A DNA stretch of 64,000 nucleotides, from positions 496,001 through 560,000 of the forward strand of contig JAEPQD010000001.1 of NCBI GenBank assembly GCA_017642695.1. Reading direction: 5' to 3'. Positions 1-8,535 of this stretch are shown one piece after another; position 1 is the first letter of the stretch, and every line of letters starts with the position of its first letter. Position numbers and translations under genes: made by a program. The notes under the pieces were generated by a model, which saw only the letters and a program-made list of their open reading frames with translations, ran no database searches and had not been told where the DNA came from. Source of the stretch: Parvibaculum sp. (GTDB lineage: Bacteria > Pseudomonadota > Alphaproteobacteria > Parvibaculales > Parvibaculaceae).

Positions 1-403
1 CGATCTTGAAAACCGCGTCTTCGCTTTGCTCGTGACTCCTGAGATGGGCCCGGATGCGCGCGAGCAGGACCCCGAAACGGAACGGCTTGGTAACGTAATC
101 ATTTGCTCCCGCATCCAGGCCGAGGATCGTGTCGGAATCGGTGTCTGCGCCGGTCAGCATGATGATTGGCACTTTCACGCCCGCCTTGCGCATCAAGCGG
201 CAAACCTCTCGGCCGTCCATGTCCGGAAGTCCGACGTCAAGCAGGACCAGATCGACATGATGCGCGCGCGCATGTTCCAGTCCTGCCGCCGCCGTCGCGA
301 CCGCCATGCAGGAAAACTCCTCATGAAGCTGCAGCTGTTCGGCAAGAGAGCCGCGCAGAATATCGTCATCGTCGACAACGAGAATCTTCTTTGTTCCGAT
401 CAT
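1..403 (-). CDS. Response regulator, receiver domain (partial, runs off the window)
   Basis: This is the N-terminal 134 residues of a two-component response regulator, read leftward; the C-terminus lies outside the window. The start ATG is at 403. The receiver domain has the acidic cluster DDDD at residues 11-14, phospho-acceptor Asp56 in LLDVGLPDMDG, Thr84 in MLTGA, and Lys106 in VTKPF, so all switch residues are present. The spacing and the end of the domain (ARIRAHLR) resemble OmpR/PhoB-type regulators, but the output domain cannot be seen. The gene begins 7 bases after the stop of the TPR sulfotransferase, so the two are probably co-transcribed. No histidine kinase is visible here. Confidence 0.9.
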   Translation of the reverse strand, partial: MIGTKKILVVDDDDILRGSLAEQLQLHEEFSCMAVATAAAGLEHARAHHVDLVLLDVGLPDMDGREVCRLMRKAGVKVPIIMLTGADTDSDTILGLDAGANDYVTKPFRFGVLLARIRAHLRSHEQSEDAVFKI

Positions 404-410
404 GTGACCT

Positions 411-2348
411 TCAGGAAGCGTATCCGAGCCGCTCGATATGCGGCCGGAGGATGGGAAGCACAGATTTCATCTGCTCCTCGTATCGCCGCCATCTCTCTGT
501 CGCACTCGAATAGATTGGCTGTGTGACTTGCGAATAGGAAGGCGTGCGAATAGTACCCCGCGCAAGGGCATGCGCCGCTGGATCGCTCACGGCATCGTCC
601 CATGCAAGACCGAGAAACGTCAGCGCCGGCTCCACTTCCGCGCGCAGATCTGCCACCAACCGCTCATAGCGCACCTCCTGCACCTTCAGCGGGAGCAATT
701 CTCGATATCTCTCCCACAAGGTCATTACCCGGTCATAGAGTTGGGCCGAACCCTCGAGAGTGAGGAAGTTGAGCATGGAGGCATTGGGTACGAAATCCTG
801 CATGAAACAGGAAAGCACGCAATCTGCAGGATGTCGGCTGGCAAAAATGAACCGTGCTTCCGGAAAAACCCGTGAAACAAGTCCGGCATGCGCAATATCG
901 AGAGGCATCTTGTTGATGACGAGCTTGCCTTCGAGGTCCGCCCCCGCATCCTTGAGCGCGTTCCAGTAGACCTGCCGAAGACCGGTTCTTTGCTCTTTCG
1001 TCATGGTCCCGAGCGACAGCGGATAGCCGGATGACGACGCCACCTTCTTGACCTTGCTCAGAAGTGGCATCTCCTCGAAAACCTGAACACCGGGATGCGC
1101 ATCGAGTATCTGATCGAGCAGGGTCGTTCCGGATCGCGGGAAACCCACGAGGAACACCGGCACCGACGCATGACCCGGTTCAATTTCTATCTCCGGCAAG
1201 GATCTCCACTCTGAAACGAACTTGCTGGTAAAAACACCGAGCAACTGATCCAGGTCATCGATGAACTTTGTTCGGTCCACATTCTTCAACGAAGGCAGCT
1301 GGCTCGTTCTGTCGTTCAAGAGCACGAAATAGGAAAACGCCTGCTCTGTATCTCCCTGTTCGTCGCAAATCTGAGCCAGCTCCGAATAGACCAGACGCGC
1401 GTCAGAGCTTTTCATCTTGCCGGGATTGGCCTTCTCTAGGCGGTGTCTCAATTCGGCGAGAAGTTCCGGGTCATGTCTGATCTTGCGCCGGCGAGCCTTG
1501 GACCAGGTCCGCAAGGCTCCCGCGTTCTCTGGCTTTCGGACCAGAATGCTTTCGGCACGGGCGATGGCCTCATCGAGATTTCCAAGCCGTTCATGCGTCG
1601 TTGCCAGAATCGTTTCGATCTGCAGCGGAACGACATCAAGCCGATCAATCGCCTCTTCGCAATATGCGATCGCTTCGCGAAACTTGCCCGCATCTGCTGC
1701 GGCGGAGGCCGCTCTCAGATACGATGTGGCCTGATCGGGTTGCAGTTCGATGAGGCGTTCGAAATCGGCTATCGCTTCGGCGAATTGCGATGTTTCCTGG
1801 TAGAGTTGCCCTCGGTTGAGAAAGACATCCGGATAGTCGGGCTTTAGCATTTCGGCATGATGGTATGAAAGCACCGCTTCGTCTGTCTTCCCCTGATCCC
1901 TTTGCGCGTTGCCGAGATTGACCCACACATTGACGTGCTTCGGCATCACGGCGGCAGCAGCCGCAATCAGCTTCTCTGCAGTCGCAGGTTCTCCCTTGCC
2001 GAGCGCGACAAGTCCGAGCAGGTGAAGTCCGTCGGGGTTTTTCGGCTGAAAGCCGAGGACGGCCGCTGCCGCCTTTCCCGCATGATCGAGCCGACCGGCA
2101 GCAAGGTGGCCACCACCGAGCTGAAGAAGGCGGGTGATATCCGCCGGCGAGGCTGGCGCGCGAGACGGCCCCACCCCTGGCTTGAACCCACCCAGGGAAT
2201 TTCCCCCCGGAACGGTTATGGCCGGCTTGACCGGCCCCTTTCCGATCGCCGAGGCCGGCAGTCCGACTGTCGGGCTGAACCTGCCGGGTGCTGCCACACC
2301 GGGACTGAACGGTTTAGCCGGATCCTTGGGTGTTGGTTTCTTCGCCAT
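411..2348 (-). CDS. TPR-repeat sulfotransferase family protein
   Basis: This is a 645-residue protein with three parts. Residues 1-70 are rich in Pro, Gly and Lys and look disordered. Residues of about 75-290 form tandem TPR helices (for example the AEMLKPDYPDVFLNRGQLY type). Residues of about 395-610 form a sulfotransferase domain. The PAPS 5'-phosphosulfate loop is FPRSGTTLLDQIL near residue 402, and the 3'-phosphate motif is ASRHPADCVLSCF near residue 504. Such proteins transfer sulfate from PAPS to a carbohydrate, lipid or protein; the acceptor is unknown. The MAKKPTPK start at 2348 is preferred over an upstream ATG at 2408 because the extra 20 residues are Arg-rich and look like non-coding sequence. 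It lies just upstream of the response regulator. Confidence 0.88.
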   Translation of the reverse strand: MAKKPTPKDPAKPFSPGVAAPGRFSPTVGLPASAIGKGPVKPAITVPGGNSLGGFKPGVGPSRAPASPADITRLLQLGGGHLAAGRLDHAGKAAAAVLGFQPKNPDGLHLLGLVALGKGEPATAEKLIAAAAAVMPKHVNVWVNLGNAQRDQGKTDEAVLSYHHAEMLKPDYPDVFLNRGQLYQETSQFAEAIADFERLIELQPDQATSYLRAASAAADAGKFREAIAYCEEAIDRLDVVPLQIETILATTHERLGNLDEAIARAESILVRKPENAGALRTWSKARRRKIRHDPELLAELRHRLEKANPGKMKSSDARLVYSELAQICDEQGDTEQAFSYFVLLNDRTSQLPSLKNVDRTKFIDDLDQLLGVFTSKFVSEWRSLPEIEIEPGHASVPVFLVGFPRSGTTLLDQILDAHPGVQVFEEMPLLSKVKKVASSSGYPLSLGTMTKEQRTGLRQVYWNALKDAGADLEGKLVINKMPLDIAHAGLVSRVFPEARFIFASRHPADCVLSCFMQDFVPNASMLNFLTLEGSAQLYDRVMTLWERYRELLPLKVQEVRYERLVADLRAEVEPALTFLGLAWDDAVSDPAAHALARGTIRTPSYSQVTQPIYSSATERWRRYEEQMKSVLPILRPHIERLGYAS

Positions 2349-2586
2349 CGTGAGTCCAGTCGCTTGCCGCCGCCGCCGGGTCGAAATCCTGAGCGCGGAG
2401 TGTGCCATAGCTTGGCCGGGTGGCCAAAATTATTGAGGCATTGCAGGGGGTTCGGCGAAAAACGCGCAAACTTTGCCGTGAACGGTGCCGCCCCGGCATT
2501 TTTTGCCGGTCCGCTGGACGGTTCAAGAGAAATTCCGCTGAAGGCCGCCGTGTTTGAGGTGGCCCGATGTTTGCTGCAGTCTCAGC

Positions 2587-3291
2587 ATGGTCGACCTTGC
2601 CCCAGAGATCAGCCCGCTTCACTTGAAGCCCGGCAAACACAACATGGCCTCGGCTGCCTTCGCGGAATTGCGGGCGGCCCGTCGCAGTGACAACGAGCCG
2701 GAAGGCACCAAGATAACCTTCGGTGATCTTCTGGACAGCGTGAACCCGCTCCAGCACATCCCGGTCGTCTCCGAAGCCTATAGGCACCTCACGGGAGATG
2801 GCATCGACCCGGAAGCCCGGGTCGCCGGGGGCTTGCTCTATGGCGGGCCCATCGGTGCCATTGCTTCCATATTCAGTCTTGCCGTATCCGACAATGGCGA
2901 AGACGGAATCGGCGACCGGATCTTGGCGGGCATCGTCGAAACGTCCACCGACGGCTTGGCATCACCTGTCGCCGACAGCCGCAGCGCGCCTGGGGAAGCA
3001 CGCACCGCATCGCGCTCTGCAGCGAATTCTTCCTCTTCTCCGCTCACCCGGGCGGCTTCTGCCGGCGAACCGGCCCTGCCTCGCCTGAGCTCCGATGCGT
3101 TTCAGGCTTTGATCACATCCTTTGCCGATCCCGGCGCTCTCCAGCAGACCAGAGCCGCCATAAGCACCGAAGATGGGGTGCCAACCGAGAGAGACCCTGC
3201 CACACTTGCGGACGCAGGCTTGATGAACGCCATGCAGCAGGCTATGGACAAGTACGACTCCCTGAAGAAGCAGACAGTCGGCCGACCGTAA
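2587..3291 (+). CDS. Uncharacterised protein with a Gly-rich conserved N-terminal motif
   Basis: This is a 234-residue protein of unknown function, started at the ATG at 2587 (MVDLAPEI); a longer ATG at 2554 is less likely. Residues of about 40-100 contain a compact motif, ITFGDLLDSVNPLQHIPVV, followed by a Gly/Ala hydrophobic stretch (GGLLYGGPIGAIASIF). I recall this pattern from other alphaproteobacterial hypothetical proteins. The middle (about 120-165) is Ser/Ala-rich and low in complexity. The C-terminus is charged and helical (MQQAMDKYDSLKKQ). The hydrophobic patch could associate with membrane but is short. It is transcribed away from the TPR sulfotransferase and lies upstream of an L,D-transpeptidase gene. 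No function is inferred. Confidence 0.75.
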   Translation: MVDLAPEISPLHLKPGKHNMASAAFAELRAARRSDNEPEGTKITFGDLLDSVNPLQHIPVVSEAYRHLTGDGIDPEARVAGGLLYGGPIGAIASIFSLAVSDNGEDGIGDRILAGIVETSTDGLASPVADSRSAPGEARTASRSAANSSSSPLTRAASAGEPALPRLSSDAFQALITSFADPGALQQTRAAISTEDGVPTERDPATLADAGLMNAMQQAMDKYDSLKKQTVGRP

Positions 3292-3343
3292 AACTTGTTG
3301 CGCCGCTGTGGTCTACCAACCGCTTGACCTTCTTTGAACGCTC

Positions 3344-3895
3344 ATGAGCGCTCCTCACGACATCGCGGACAGCGAGATTCTCGTTACTGCTGCTCGCGGC
3401 AGCACCCAGGGACGCCTGCGCATTGGGCCACATGGTTTCCCTTGCGCGCTGGGGCGGTCCGGGCTCGTGGAGGTAAAGCGTGAAGGCGATGGCGGCACAC
3501 CGGTCGGCTGCTTTCCCTTGCGCACGCTCCGCTACCGCGCCGATCGCCGCGCCGCGCCTGAAACGGGGCTGCCGCTAGCCACGATATCGCCAGACGATGG
3601 CTGGTGCGACGCACCGGACGACCTTGCCTACAACCGGCCCGTTCGCCTGCCCTACCCGGCAAGCGCCGAAGCCATGTGGCGGCACGATCACCTCTACGAC
3701 CTCGTCGTCCTCCTCGGACATAATGACGACCCCGTAATCCCGGGGGCAGGCAGCGCTATTTTCTTTCATCTTGCAAAGGAAGCCGACGGCGCCCTTCTTC
3801 CTACGGAAGGTTGTGTGGCGCTGCGCCTCCAGGACATGCTGACTGTTCTTCCTCTTTGCGATGCGCGAACCGTGATCCGGATCGAACTAGATTAG
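3344..3895 (+). CDS. L,D-transpeptidase (YkuD) family protein
   Basis: This is a 183-residue YkuD-fold protein. The catalytic signature is present: His142 in GSAIFFHLA and Cys157 in PTEGCVAL, matching the family pattern of His, about 14-17 residues, then S/T-x-G-C. Family members form 3-3 peptidoglycan cross-links or attach proteins to peptidoglycan. This subgroup is short and shows no signal peptide or membrane segment at its N-terminus, so its location and substrate are unclear. The 3' end overlaps the convergent yggS-family gene by 4 bases. Confidence 0.88.
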   Translation: MSAPHDIADSEILVTAARGSTQGRLRIGPHGFPCALGRSGLVEVKREGDGGTPVGCFPLRTLRYRADRRAAPETGLPLATISPDDGWCDAPDDLAYNRPVRLPYPASAEAMWRHDHLYDLVVLLGHNDDPVIPGAGSAIFFHLAKEADGALLPTEGCVALRLQDMLTVLPLCDARTVIRIELD

Positions 3896-4587
3896 GTCCG
3901 TGTACCGAACAAGGCGCTTCCTATGCGAACATGGGTTGCTCCGAACCTGATCGCGGTTTCGAAGTCGCCGCTCATACCCATAGACAATCCGGAAATCCCG
4001 TTCCGCTGTGCGAGCTTTCTAAGCAGAGAAAAATGAAGAGCTGGCTCTTCATCGACGGGCGGAATGCACATAAGGCCTTCTATTTCGAGTTGCCATTCCT
4101 TTTGGCATCGGGCGATGAAATCATCGAGCTCATCGGGGATGACGCCCGCCTTTTGCGGCTCCTCGCCCGTATTGACCTGAACGAAGAGACGAGGCAGACG
4201 CGCACCTTTGTCGCGCGCGCGCATCAGCGCTTCTGCAAGCTTTACGCGGTCGAGCGTTTGCAGAACATCGAAGAGGCCCACCGCATCGATGACCTTGTTG
4301 GACTGGAGAGGCCCGATGAGATGAAGCTCCACATCCGTCTGGCGCTCCTTCAACTCCGGCCATTTTCGGGCGGCTTCCTGAACCCGGTTTTCTCCGAACA
4401 CCCGGAGACCGGCCTCGATGAAGGGAACGATATCCGGCACGTCAAATGTCTTGGACACCGCAACCAGCGTTACCTCTTGCGGCTGGCGGCCTGCATCGCT
4501 CGCAGCCTCATTCATACGGCTGCAAACCGCTTCGATCCGCTCCGCTGCAGAAGTGCCTGAATTGGCATTGTTGTTCGTCATTGGCAT
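3892..4587 (-). CDS. YggS family pyridoxal-phosphate homeostasis protein
   Basis: This is a 231-residue single-domain alanine-racemase-like TIM barrel protein. The PLP lysine is Lys46 in VAVSKTF. Other family motifs are FGENRVQEA, HLIGPLQSNK, VQVNTGEE and the C-terminal SMGMSGDFETAI...VRIGSALFG. Family members bind PLP and maintain its homeostasis without a known catalytic turnover. A second ATG lies at 4581. The gene is divergent from the ThiE-like gene, and the two starts are only about 70 bases apart, so they share a promoter region. Confidence 0.95.
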   Translation of the reverse strand: MPMTNNNANSGTSAAERIEAVCSRMNEAASDAGRQPQEVTLVAVSKTFDVPDIVPFIEAGLRVFGENRVQEAARKWPELKERQTDVELHLIGPLQSNKVIDAVGLFDVLQTLDRVKLAEALMRARDKGARLPRLFVQVNTGEEPQKAGVIPDELDDFIARCQKEWQLEIEGLMCIPPVDEEPALHFSLLRKLAQRNGISGLSMGMSGDFETAIRFGATHVRIGSALFGTRT

Positions 4588-4658
4588 AGTCTCGGTTGTC
4601 GAAGACGGCGGCTAGGCTAGAGTCCAGCCCGATCGCTGACAAGCGGGGAAGGCGAGCA

Positions 4659-5276
4659 ATGCAGATCGCACGGAGCATCAGATATCTGTCGGCAGGAACC
4701 GCTTCGATTTCCCTGATAGCGATGACGGACCCCGAACGGTTCCCGATTCCGGAAGACATGTTGCGGCTTCTTCCTCGCGGAAGCGCGCTGATATGGCGAG
4801 CATATGGCGAGAACACCAGTATCTCGCGCTTTCGCGATCTTTCGGCTCTGGTTCGTTCGAAGGGCAGCATTCTTCTGGTGGCAGGCCATCCACAAGCCGG
4901 ATCGAGCATCGGTATCGACGGCCTCCATCTTCCGGAACGGGCACTCCACCGTCGCGTCGAGAAGGGGCATGTGCGCTGGGTCGGCCGCAATAGGCATAAC
5001 CTCCTTGTCACCGCTGCCTGCCACTCGGAGCAGGCTATCCTGGCCGCAGCGGCGGCAGGCGTCGATGCCGTGCTGATCTCTCCTGTTTTTTCGACCAGGA
5101 GTCATCCGGAAGCGGTGCCGCTTGGAGTTGTACGTTTCGCGCAACTGGCTCGGCTTGCCCGGTACCTTGGGCTGCTCCCCTATGCCTTGGGCGGCATAGC
5201 AACCGATGCAGATGTTCGGCGATTGCGGGGAACCGGAGCAGTCGGCGTCGCAGGGATCAGCATGCTGATGCCTTGA
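4659..5276 (+). CDS. Thiamine-phosphate synthase (ThiE/TenI) family protein
   Basis: This is a 205-residue TIM-barrel protein of the ThiE/TenI family, which joins the pyrimidine and thiazole halves of thiamine or, in TenI-type members, isomerises the thiazole. The visible motifs are GIDGLHLPE, then VTAACHSEQAILAAAAAG, then LISPVFSTRSHPEAVPLG, then ALGGI and GVAGISML. These align with the substrate-binding loops of ThiE. The residues around the first motif are less typical (LPE rather than LGQ), so a paralogous role is possible. The ATG at 4659 follows an AAGGCGAG ribosome site; an in-frame TTG at 4596 is less likely. No other thi genes are nearby. Confidence 0.82.
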   Translation: MQIARSIRYLSAGTASISLIAMTDPERFPIPEDMLRLLPRGSALIWRAYGENTSISRFRDLSALVRSKGSILLVAGHPQAGSSIGIDGLHLPERALHRRVEKGHVRWVGRNRHNLLVTAACHSEQAILAAAAAGVDAVLISPVFSTRSHPEAVPLGVVRFAQLARLARYLGLLPYALGGIATDADVRRLRGTGAVGVAGISMLMP

Positions 5277-5304
5277 GCTCTATGCGAACATAGAAAAGCG
5301 AACC

Positions 5305-5330
5305 GAGAGCGAGTGCTTCCACTCGCTCTC
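5305..5330. terminator. Bidirectional hairpin terminator
   Basis: This is a perfect 11-bp stem (GAGAGCGAGTG / CACTCGCTCTC) with a 4-base CTTC loop. It lies between the converging ends of the ThiE-like gene (5276) and the first porin (5370). A T-rich run follows it on both strands (ATCGATTTTC on plus, GGTTCGCTTTTC on minus), so it can terminate both genes. Confidence 0.85.
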
Positions 5331-5369
5331 ATCGATTTTCAGATCCTCCAGTCGGAGGAGCAGGGATCG

Positions 5370-6506
5370 TCAGAAGGAGACCGATAGCACAAGACCAGCC
5401 GACGTCGAGTCGTAGCTGATACCTCCGAGAATCGGCAGATCGACGTCGCTCTTTTGCACGTCGAGACCAATGTCTACCCCGGAGCCGAGATTGTAGCCGC
5501 CACCGGCCTGCCAGGTGTTCACATCGACCGACGCACCAACGAAACCAATCTCGATTTCGTCTTCAAGATAGGAAACGCCCACGGTCCAGGGACCCGTCGC
5601 ATAGGAGACACCCGCCGTCCAGACTTCCTCTTCAATGCCGGCAAGCGAAGGCATCGGGATCGAAGTCGTGAAAAGATCTTCACTGTTGTACCAGGCGCCA
5701 CCGAGCGTGAAGCCGCCGAAACCAAGATTCAGACCGAAACCCATCTCTTCGGGGTCCGACGAGGTGCCGGGAAGGAAGACATTGTCGCCATCGCCGGTGA
5801 CATAAAAGCCATCAGCACCAACATCGACGTTGCCGAACGTACCCGAATAGTTGACCGCCACTTCGATCACGTCATGGAGCGAAGTCCCGATCACCGCAAC
5901 ACCGAGGCCATTTGGATTCGGACCGTTGTAGCTGGTGTCCGGCGTGTAGGAGAGGCCGAGCTGGAAGCTGGCGAAGCGCGGCGTGAAGTAGGTCACCTTG
6001 TTCGCATCGGCGCCCATGAGCGAGAAGGTAGAATTGCGGAAGCCGACGCCCGCGGTCGCGGCCACAACATTGAGGATGTTCGGGCTGTCGACACCGTTGC
6101 CCGGCACGAACCAGGGTGAGGTGTAGTGCATCTTGAACGCAGCGCCGTCCGTACCGCCGATTTCGAACCGGCCAAGGCCGCCTTCGAGATAGACGAAGAG
6201 TTCACGGAAGGTTGCATCGTTGTTGACGTGATAGTTCCAGTCGTCGCCAAGCGAAAGCGTCGCCGTCACACCGGCAACCATTCCGTTGTCGAGCGTTCCT
6301 TCGGCATTGATGTCGATGTTGCGCGCAACGAGCTTGACGGCGGTCTCGCTGAACGAGGTGCCGCCGATATCGTCATGGTCGATTGCATAGAAACCGGCAG
6401 TGACCGTACCGCCAACCGTAACGGTCAGCGGATCACTCGCGAGCACTGGACCGGCAATCAAACCTGCCGAGATAAGGGCTGTTGTACCAAGAAGCATCTT
6501 CTTCAT
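5370..6506 (-). CDS. Outer-membrane porin (copy 1)
   Basis: This is a 378-residue beta-barrel porin. It has a Sec signal peptide with cleavage expected after Ala23 (AGPVLA/SD). The rest is made of alternating amphipathic strands (for example LTVTVGGTVTAGFYAI, VAGVTATLSLGDDWNYH), and the protein ends in SVSF with a terminal Phe, the usual BAM-recognition end. It resembles the general porins of alphaproteobacteria. It is a close paralogue of the porin at 8536-9678: the first roughly 135 residues are almost identical, and the loops in the middle differ. It is the left boundary of a porin / sulfotransferase / sulfotransferase / porin block. Confidence 0.93.
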   Translation of the reverse strand: MKKMLLGTTALISAGLIAGPVLASDPLTVTVGGTVTAGFYAIDHDDIGGTSFSETAVKLVARNIDINAEGTLDNGMVAGVTATLSLGDDWNYHVNNDATFRELFVYLEGGLGRFEIGGTDGAAFKMHYTSPWFVPGNGVDSPNILNVVAATAGVGFRNSTFSLMGADANKVTYFTPRFASFQLGLSYTPDTSYNGPNPNGLGVAVIGTSLHDVIEVAVNYSGTFGNVDVGADGFYVTGDGDNVFLPGTSSDPEEMGFGLNLGFGGFTLGGAWYNSEDLFTTSIPMPSLAGIEEEVWTAGVSYATGPWTVGVSYLEDEIEIGFVGASVDVNTWQAGGGYNLGSGVDIGLDVQKSDVDLPILGGISYDSTSAGLVLSVSF

Positions 6507-6674
6507 GTTGTCCCCCCAGAGACCCTGTTACCGGCTTCGCTGTTTCCGCAAAGCCCGGCGGCGGTGGCACGACGGAGCGGATTTTAGTGCCCGATATCGG
6601 CTCCCCGTATACGGGAAAATGAAGGCAACGTGACGAAATGCCAATCTGTGTTTCCGGAAAAGCACATACGCTCG

Positions 6675-7514
6675 TCAGACATATTCCGAAGGGACATAGC
6701 CGAAACGTGTCATTTGTTCCCGGTGATCGGCAATGATCCGGCGAACCTGGTCCGGGGTTAGCCCGTCCCGCCATTGATCGGACTTGCCTACCCGGAAAAA
6801 GGCTTCCGCGTTGGCGGGCTTTTCTCGAAATCCCTGTTTCTCTTCCTGCCCGCTGAGGACAGAAAAGGAGGAATGCCGGATCGCACGGTCGAGATTCTCG
6901 CTGTCGCCGCCCGCACCGACAAGCCGCGCGATCGCGCCAAAAGCGTTGAGCGGTTGCGAAAGCAGGTCTTCATAGCGCACGACAAGAAGCGCGGCGCTTT
7001 GCTTCGACGTCCAGCTCGCCACATGATTTGACCAGGTGTCGTAGATTTCCGGCATATGACTTGGTGCCAGCTTCGTACCGATGCCGCGTGTAGAGATAAA
7101 ATCGATCGCCTGATCGACACTCATGCCCCTGTGAGGCGCGAGCGATAGAACGAGATCGAGCGGATTGCGGATGATATAGATGGCGCCGGCCGTCAGCGAC
7201 AGGTCGTGCAACGGTACGTTGAACCAGTCGCCGAGATAGTTGTGCGTCTTTACCGGAATGGCGTTGGGTCTGCTCTCGGCCATTCGCTGCTGGGCATGCG
7301 GCCTCAGCTGCGCCAGCTCCTCAGGCGTGAGCTCCTCGAGCGGTCCTGGCGCAACCTCCTCGAACCATCGCCGCGACGATGTGTTGAGCGCCATGGTGTT
7401 GAGCTGATTGATATCGGCGGGCTCGCTTGTCCTGTGAAGCAGGTTGTAGAGAAAGCTTCTGACCCAGGTGTTGCCGGATTTCGGGTAGGAGGCGATCCAG
7501 AGGAGTTTTCCCAT
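6675..7514 (-). CDS. Sulfotransferase domain protein (tandem copy 1)
   Basis: This is a 279-residue cytosolic P-loop sulfotransferase. The PAPS 5'-phosphosulfate loop is SYPKSGNTW at about residues 9-17. The 3'-phosphate-binding region is IIRNPLDLVLSLAPH near residue 120. The C-terminal family motif is FFRVGKSDQWRDGLT. It shares much of its sequence with the next gene upstream (HNYLG, LLVVRYEDLL and QVRRII blocks are common to both), so the pair arose by tandem duplication. The acceptor is unknown. The stop of the upstream copy is 27 bases before this start, so the two are probably one transcript. Confidence 0.92.
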   Translation of the reverse strand: MGKLLWIASYPKSGNTWVRSFLYNLLHRTSEPADINQLNTMALNTSSRRWFEEVAPGPLEELTPEELAQLRPHAQQRMAESRPNAIPVKTHNYLGDWFNVPLHDLSLTAGAIYIIRNPLDLVLSLAPHRGMSVDQAIDFISTRGIGTKLAPSHMPEIYDTWSNHVASWTSKQSAALLVVRYEDLLSQPLNAFGAIARLVGAGGDSENLDRAIRHSSFSVLSGQEEKQGFREKPANAEAFFRVGKSDQWRDGLTPDQVRRIIADHREQMTRFGYVPSEYV

Positions 7515-7541
7515 CTTTGACCTTGGGGTGCGGTTGCGCCA

Positions 7542-8411
7542 CTAAACGGCGTCTTCCTTCCGGGGCACGGCGTCGCGATAGTCGTCCGGAATGTATCCAA
7601 ACCGCTCCATCTGTTCGTAGTGGTCACCGATGATCCGGCGCACCTGCTCAGGCGTCAGAACGTCGCGCCACTGCTCCGACCGTCCCTCGCGGAAGAACAT
7701 GTCCGCCTTCTTGGATTTTTCCTTGAACCCCTTTTTTTGTTCGATTGCCTTGAGCGCTTTGAAGGACGAGTTGCGGATTGCACGTTCGAGTCTGGCAGGC
7801 GGCGGATTCAATCCAAGGAAACTGGTGACCTGCTTGAAATATTTGCGCGGCTTCCGTAGCAGGTCCTCGTAGCGGACGACAAGGAGCTGCGGGCTCGGGT
7901 TTTCAGTCCAGCTCTTCACATGAGTCGACCATGACCGATGAAGCTCGAAGACATGGGAATCCATGTTTCCGGCCATGTATTGTTCGTTTGAGAGATGCTC
8001 TATCGCCTCGTCGATTGTCTCGCCGAAGTGATGACTGACCGAAATCACCACGTCGAGTGGATTGCGAAGGACATATATGCCACCCGCCGTTACCTCCATT
8101 GTATGGAGGGGCACGCCGCATGACTCACCCAGGTAATTGTGCGTCTTGACGAAGACCGAGTCCGGAAAGACGGTCGTGAAATCCCGGTGAACAAGCGGCC
8201 TCAGCTTGGCTAGCTCTTCTGGTGTCAGCTCATTCAGTGGTTGATCGGTATGCCGCCGATACCACTGTGCTGCAGACTCACCCAGGCAGAAGTCGCTGAT
8301 CTCGTTGATATCGACCGGCTGCTCCGAATTCCTGAACAGATTGTGCAGGAAACTTCGCATCCACGTGTTTCCCGACTTGGGATACGACGCGAGCCATATT
8401 AGAGCGCCCAT
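7542..8411 (-). CDS. Sulfotransferase domain protein (tandem copy 2)
   Basis: This is a 289-residue paralogue of the adjacent sulfotransferase. The PAPS loop is SYPKSGNTWMRSF near the N-terminus, the 3'-phosphate motif is LRNPLDVVISVSHH near residue 120, and FFREGRSEQWRDVLT lies near the C-terminus. The C-terminal tail is longer than in its neighbour (extra DAVPRKEDAV). It is the promoter-proximal gene of the pair and lies downstream of porin copy 2, but a strong hairpin separates it from that porin. The substrate is not predictable. Confidence 0.92.
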   Translation of the reverse strand: MGALIWLASYPKSGNTWMRSFLHNLFRNSEQPVDINEISDFCLGESAAQWYRRHTDQPLNELTPEELAKLRPLVHRDFTTVFPDSVFVKTHNYLGESCGVPLHTMEVTAGGIYVLRNPLDVVISVSHHFGETIDEAIEHLSNEQYMAGNMDSHVFELHRSWSTHVKSWTENPSPQLLVVRYEDLLRKPRKYFKQVTSFLGLNPPPARLERAIRNSSFKALKAIEQKKGFKEKSKKADMFFREGRSEQWRDVLTPEQVRRIIGDHYEQMERFGYIPDDYRDAVPRKEDAV

Positions 8412-8476
8412 GTATCTTCCTCACGGCCAGTCCCGCCATTCGCACATGTATTAGCAAAGGGACCCGGCAAAACAAA

Positions 8477-8500
8477 GAGAGCGGGCTTTCGCCCGCTCTC
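8477..8500 (-). terminator. Rho-independent terminator of porin copy 2
   Basis: This is a perfect 10-bp stem (GAGAGCGGGC / GCCCGCTCTC) with a 4-base loop. On the minus strand it is followed by TTTGTTTT. It lies 35 bases after the porin stop, and it should isolate the porin transcript from the downstream sulfotransferase genes. Confidence 0.88.
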
Positions 8501-8535
8501 CGTAACTTCCGTCGATAAACCGATCGTGATTACGA

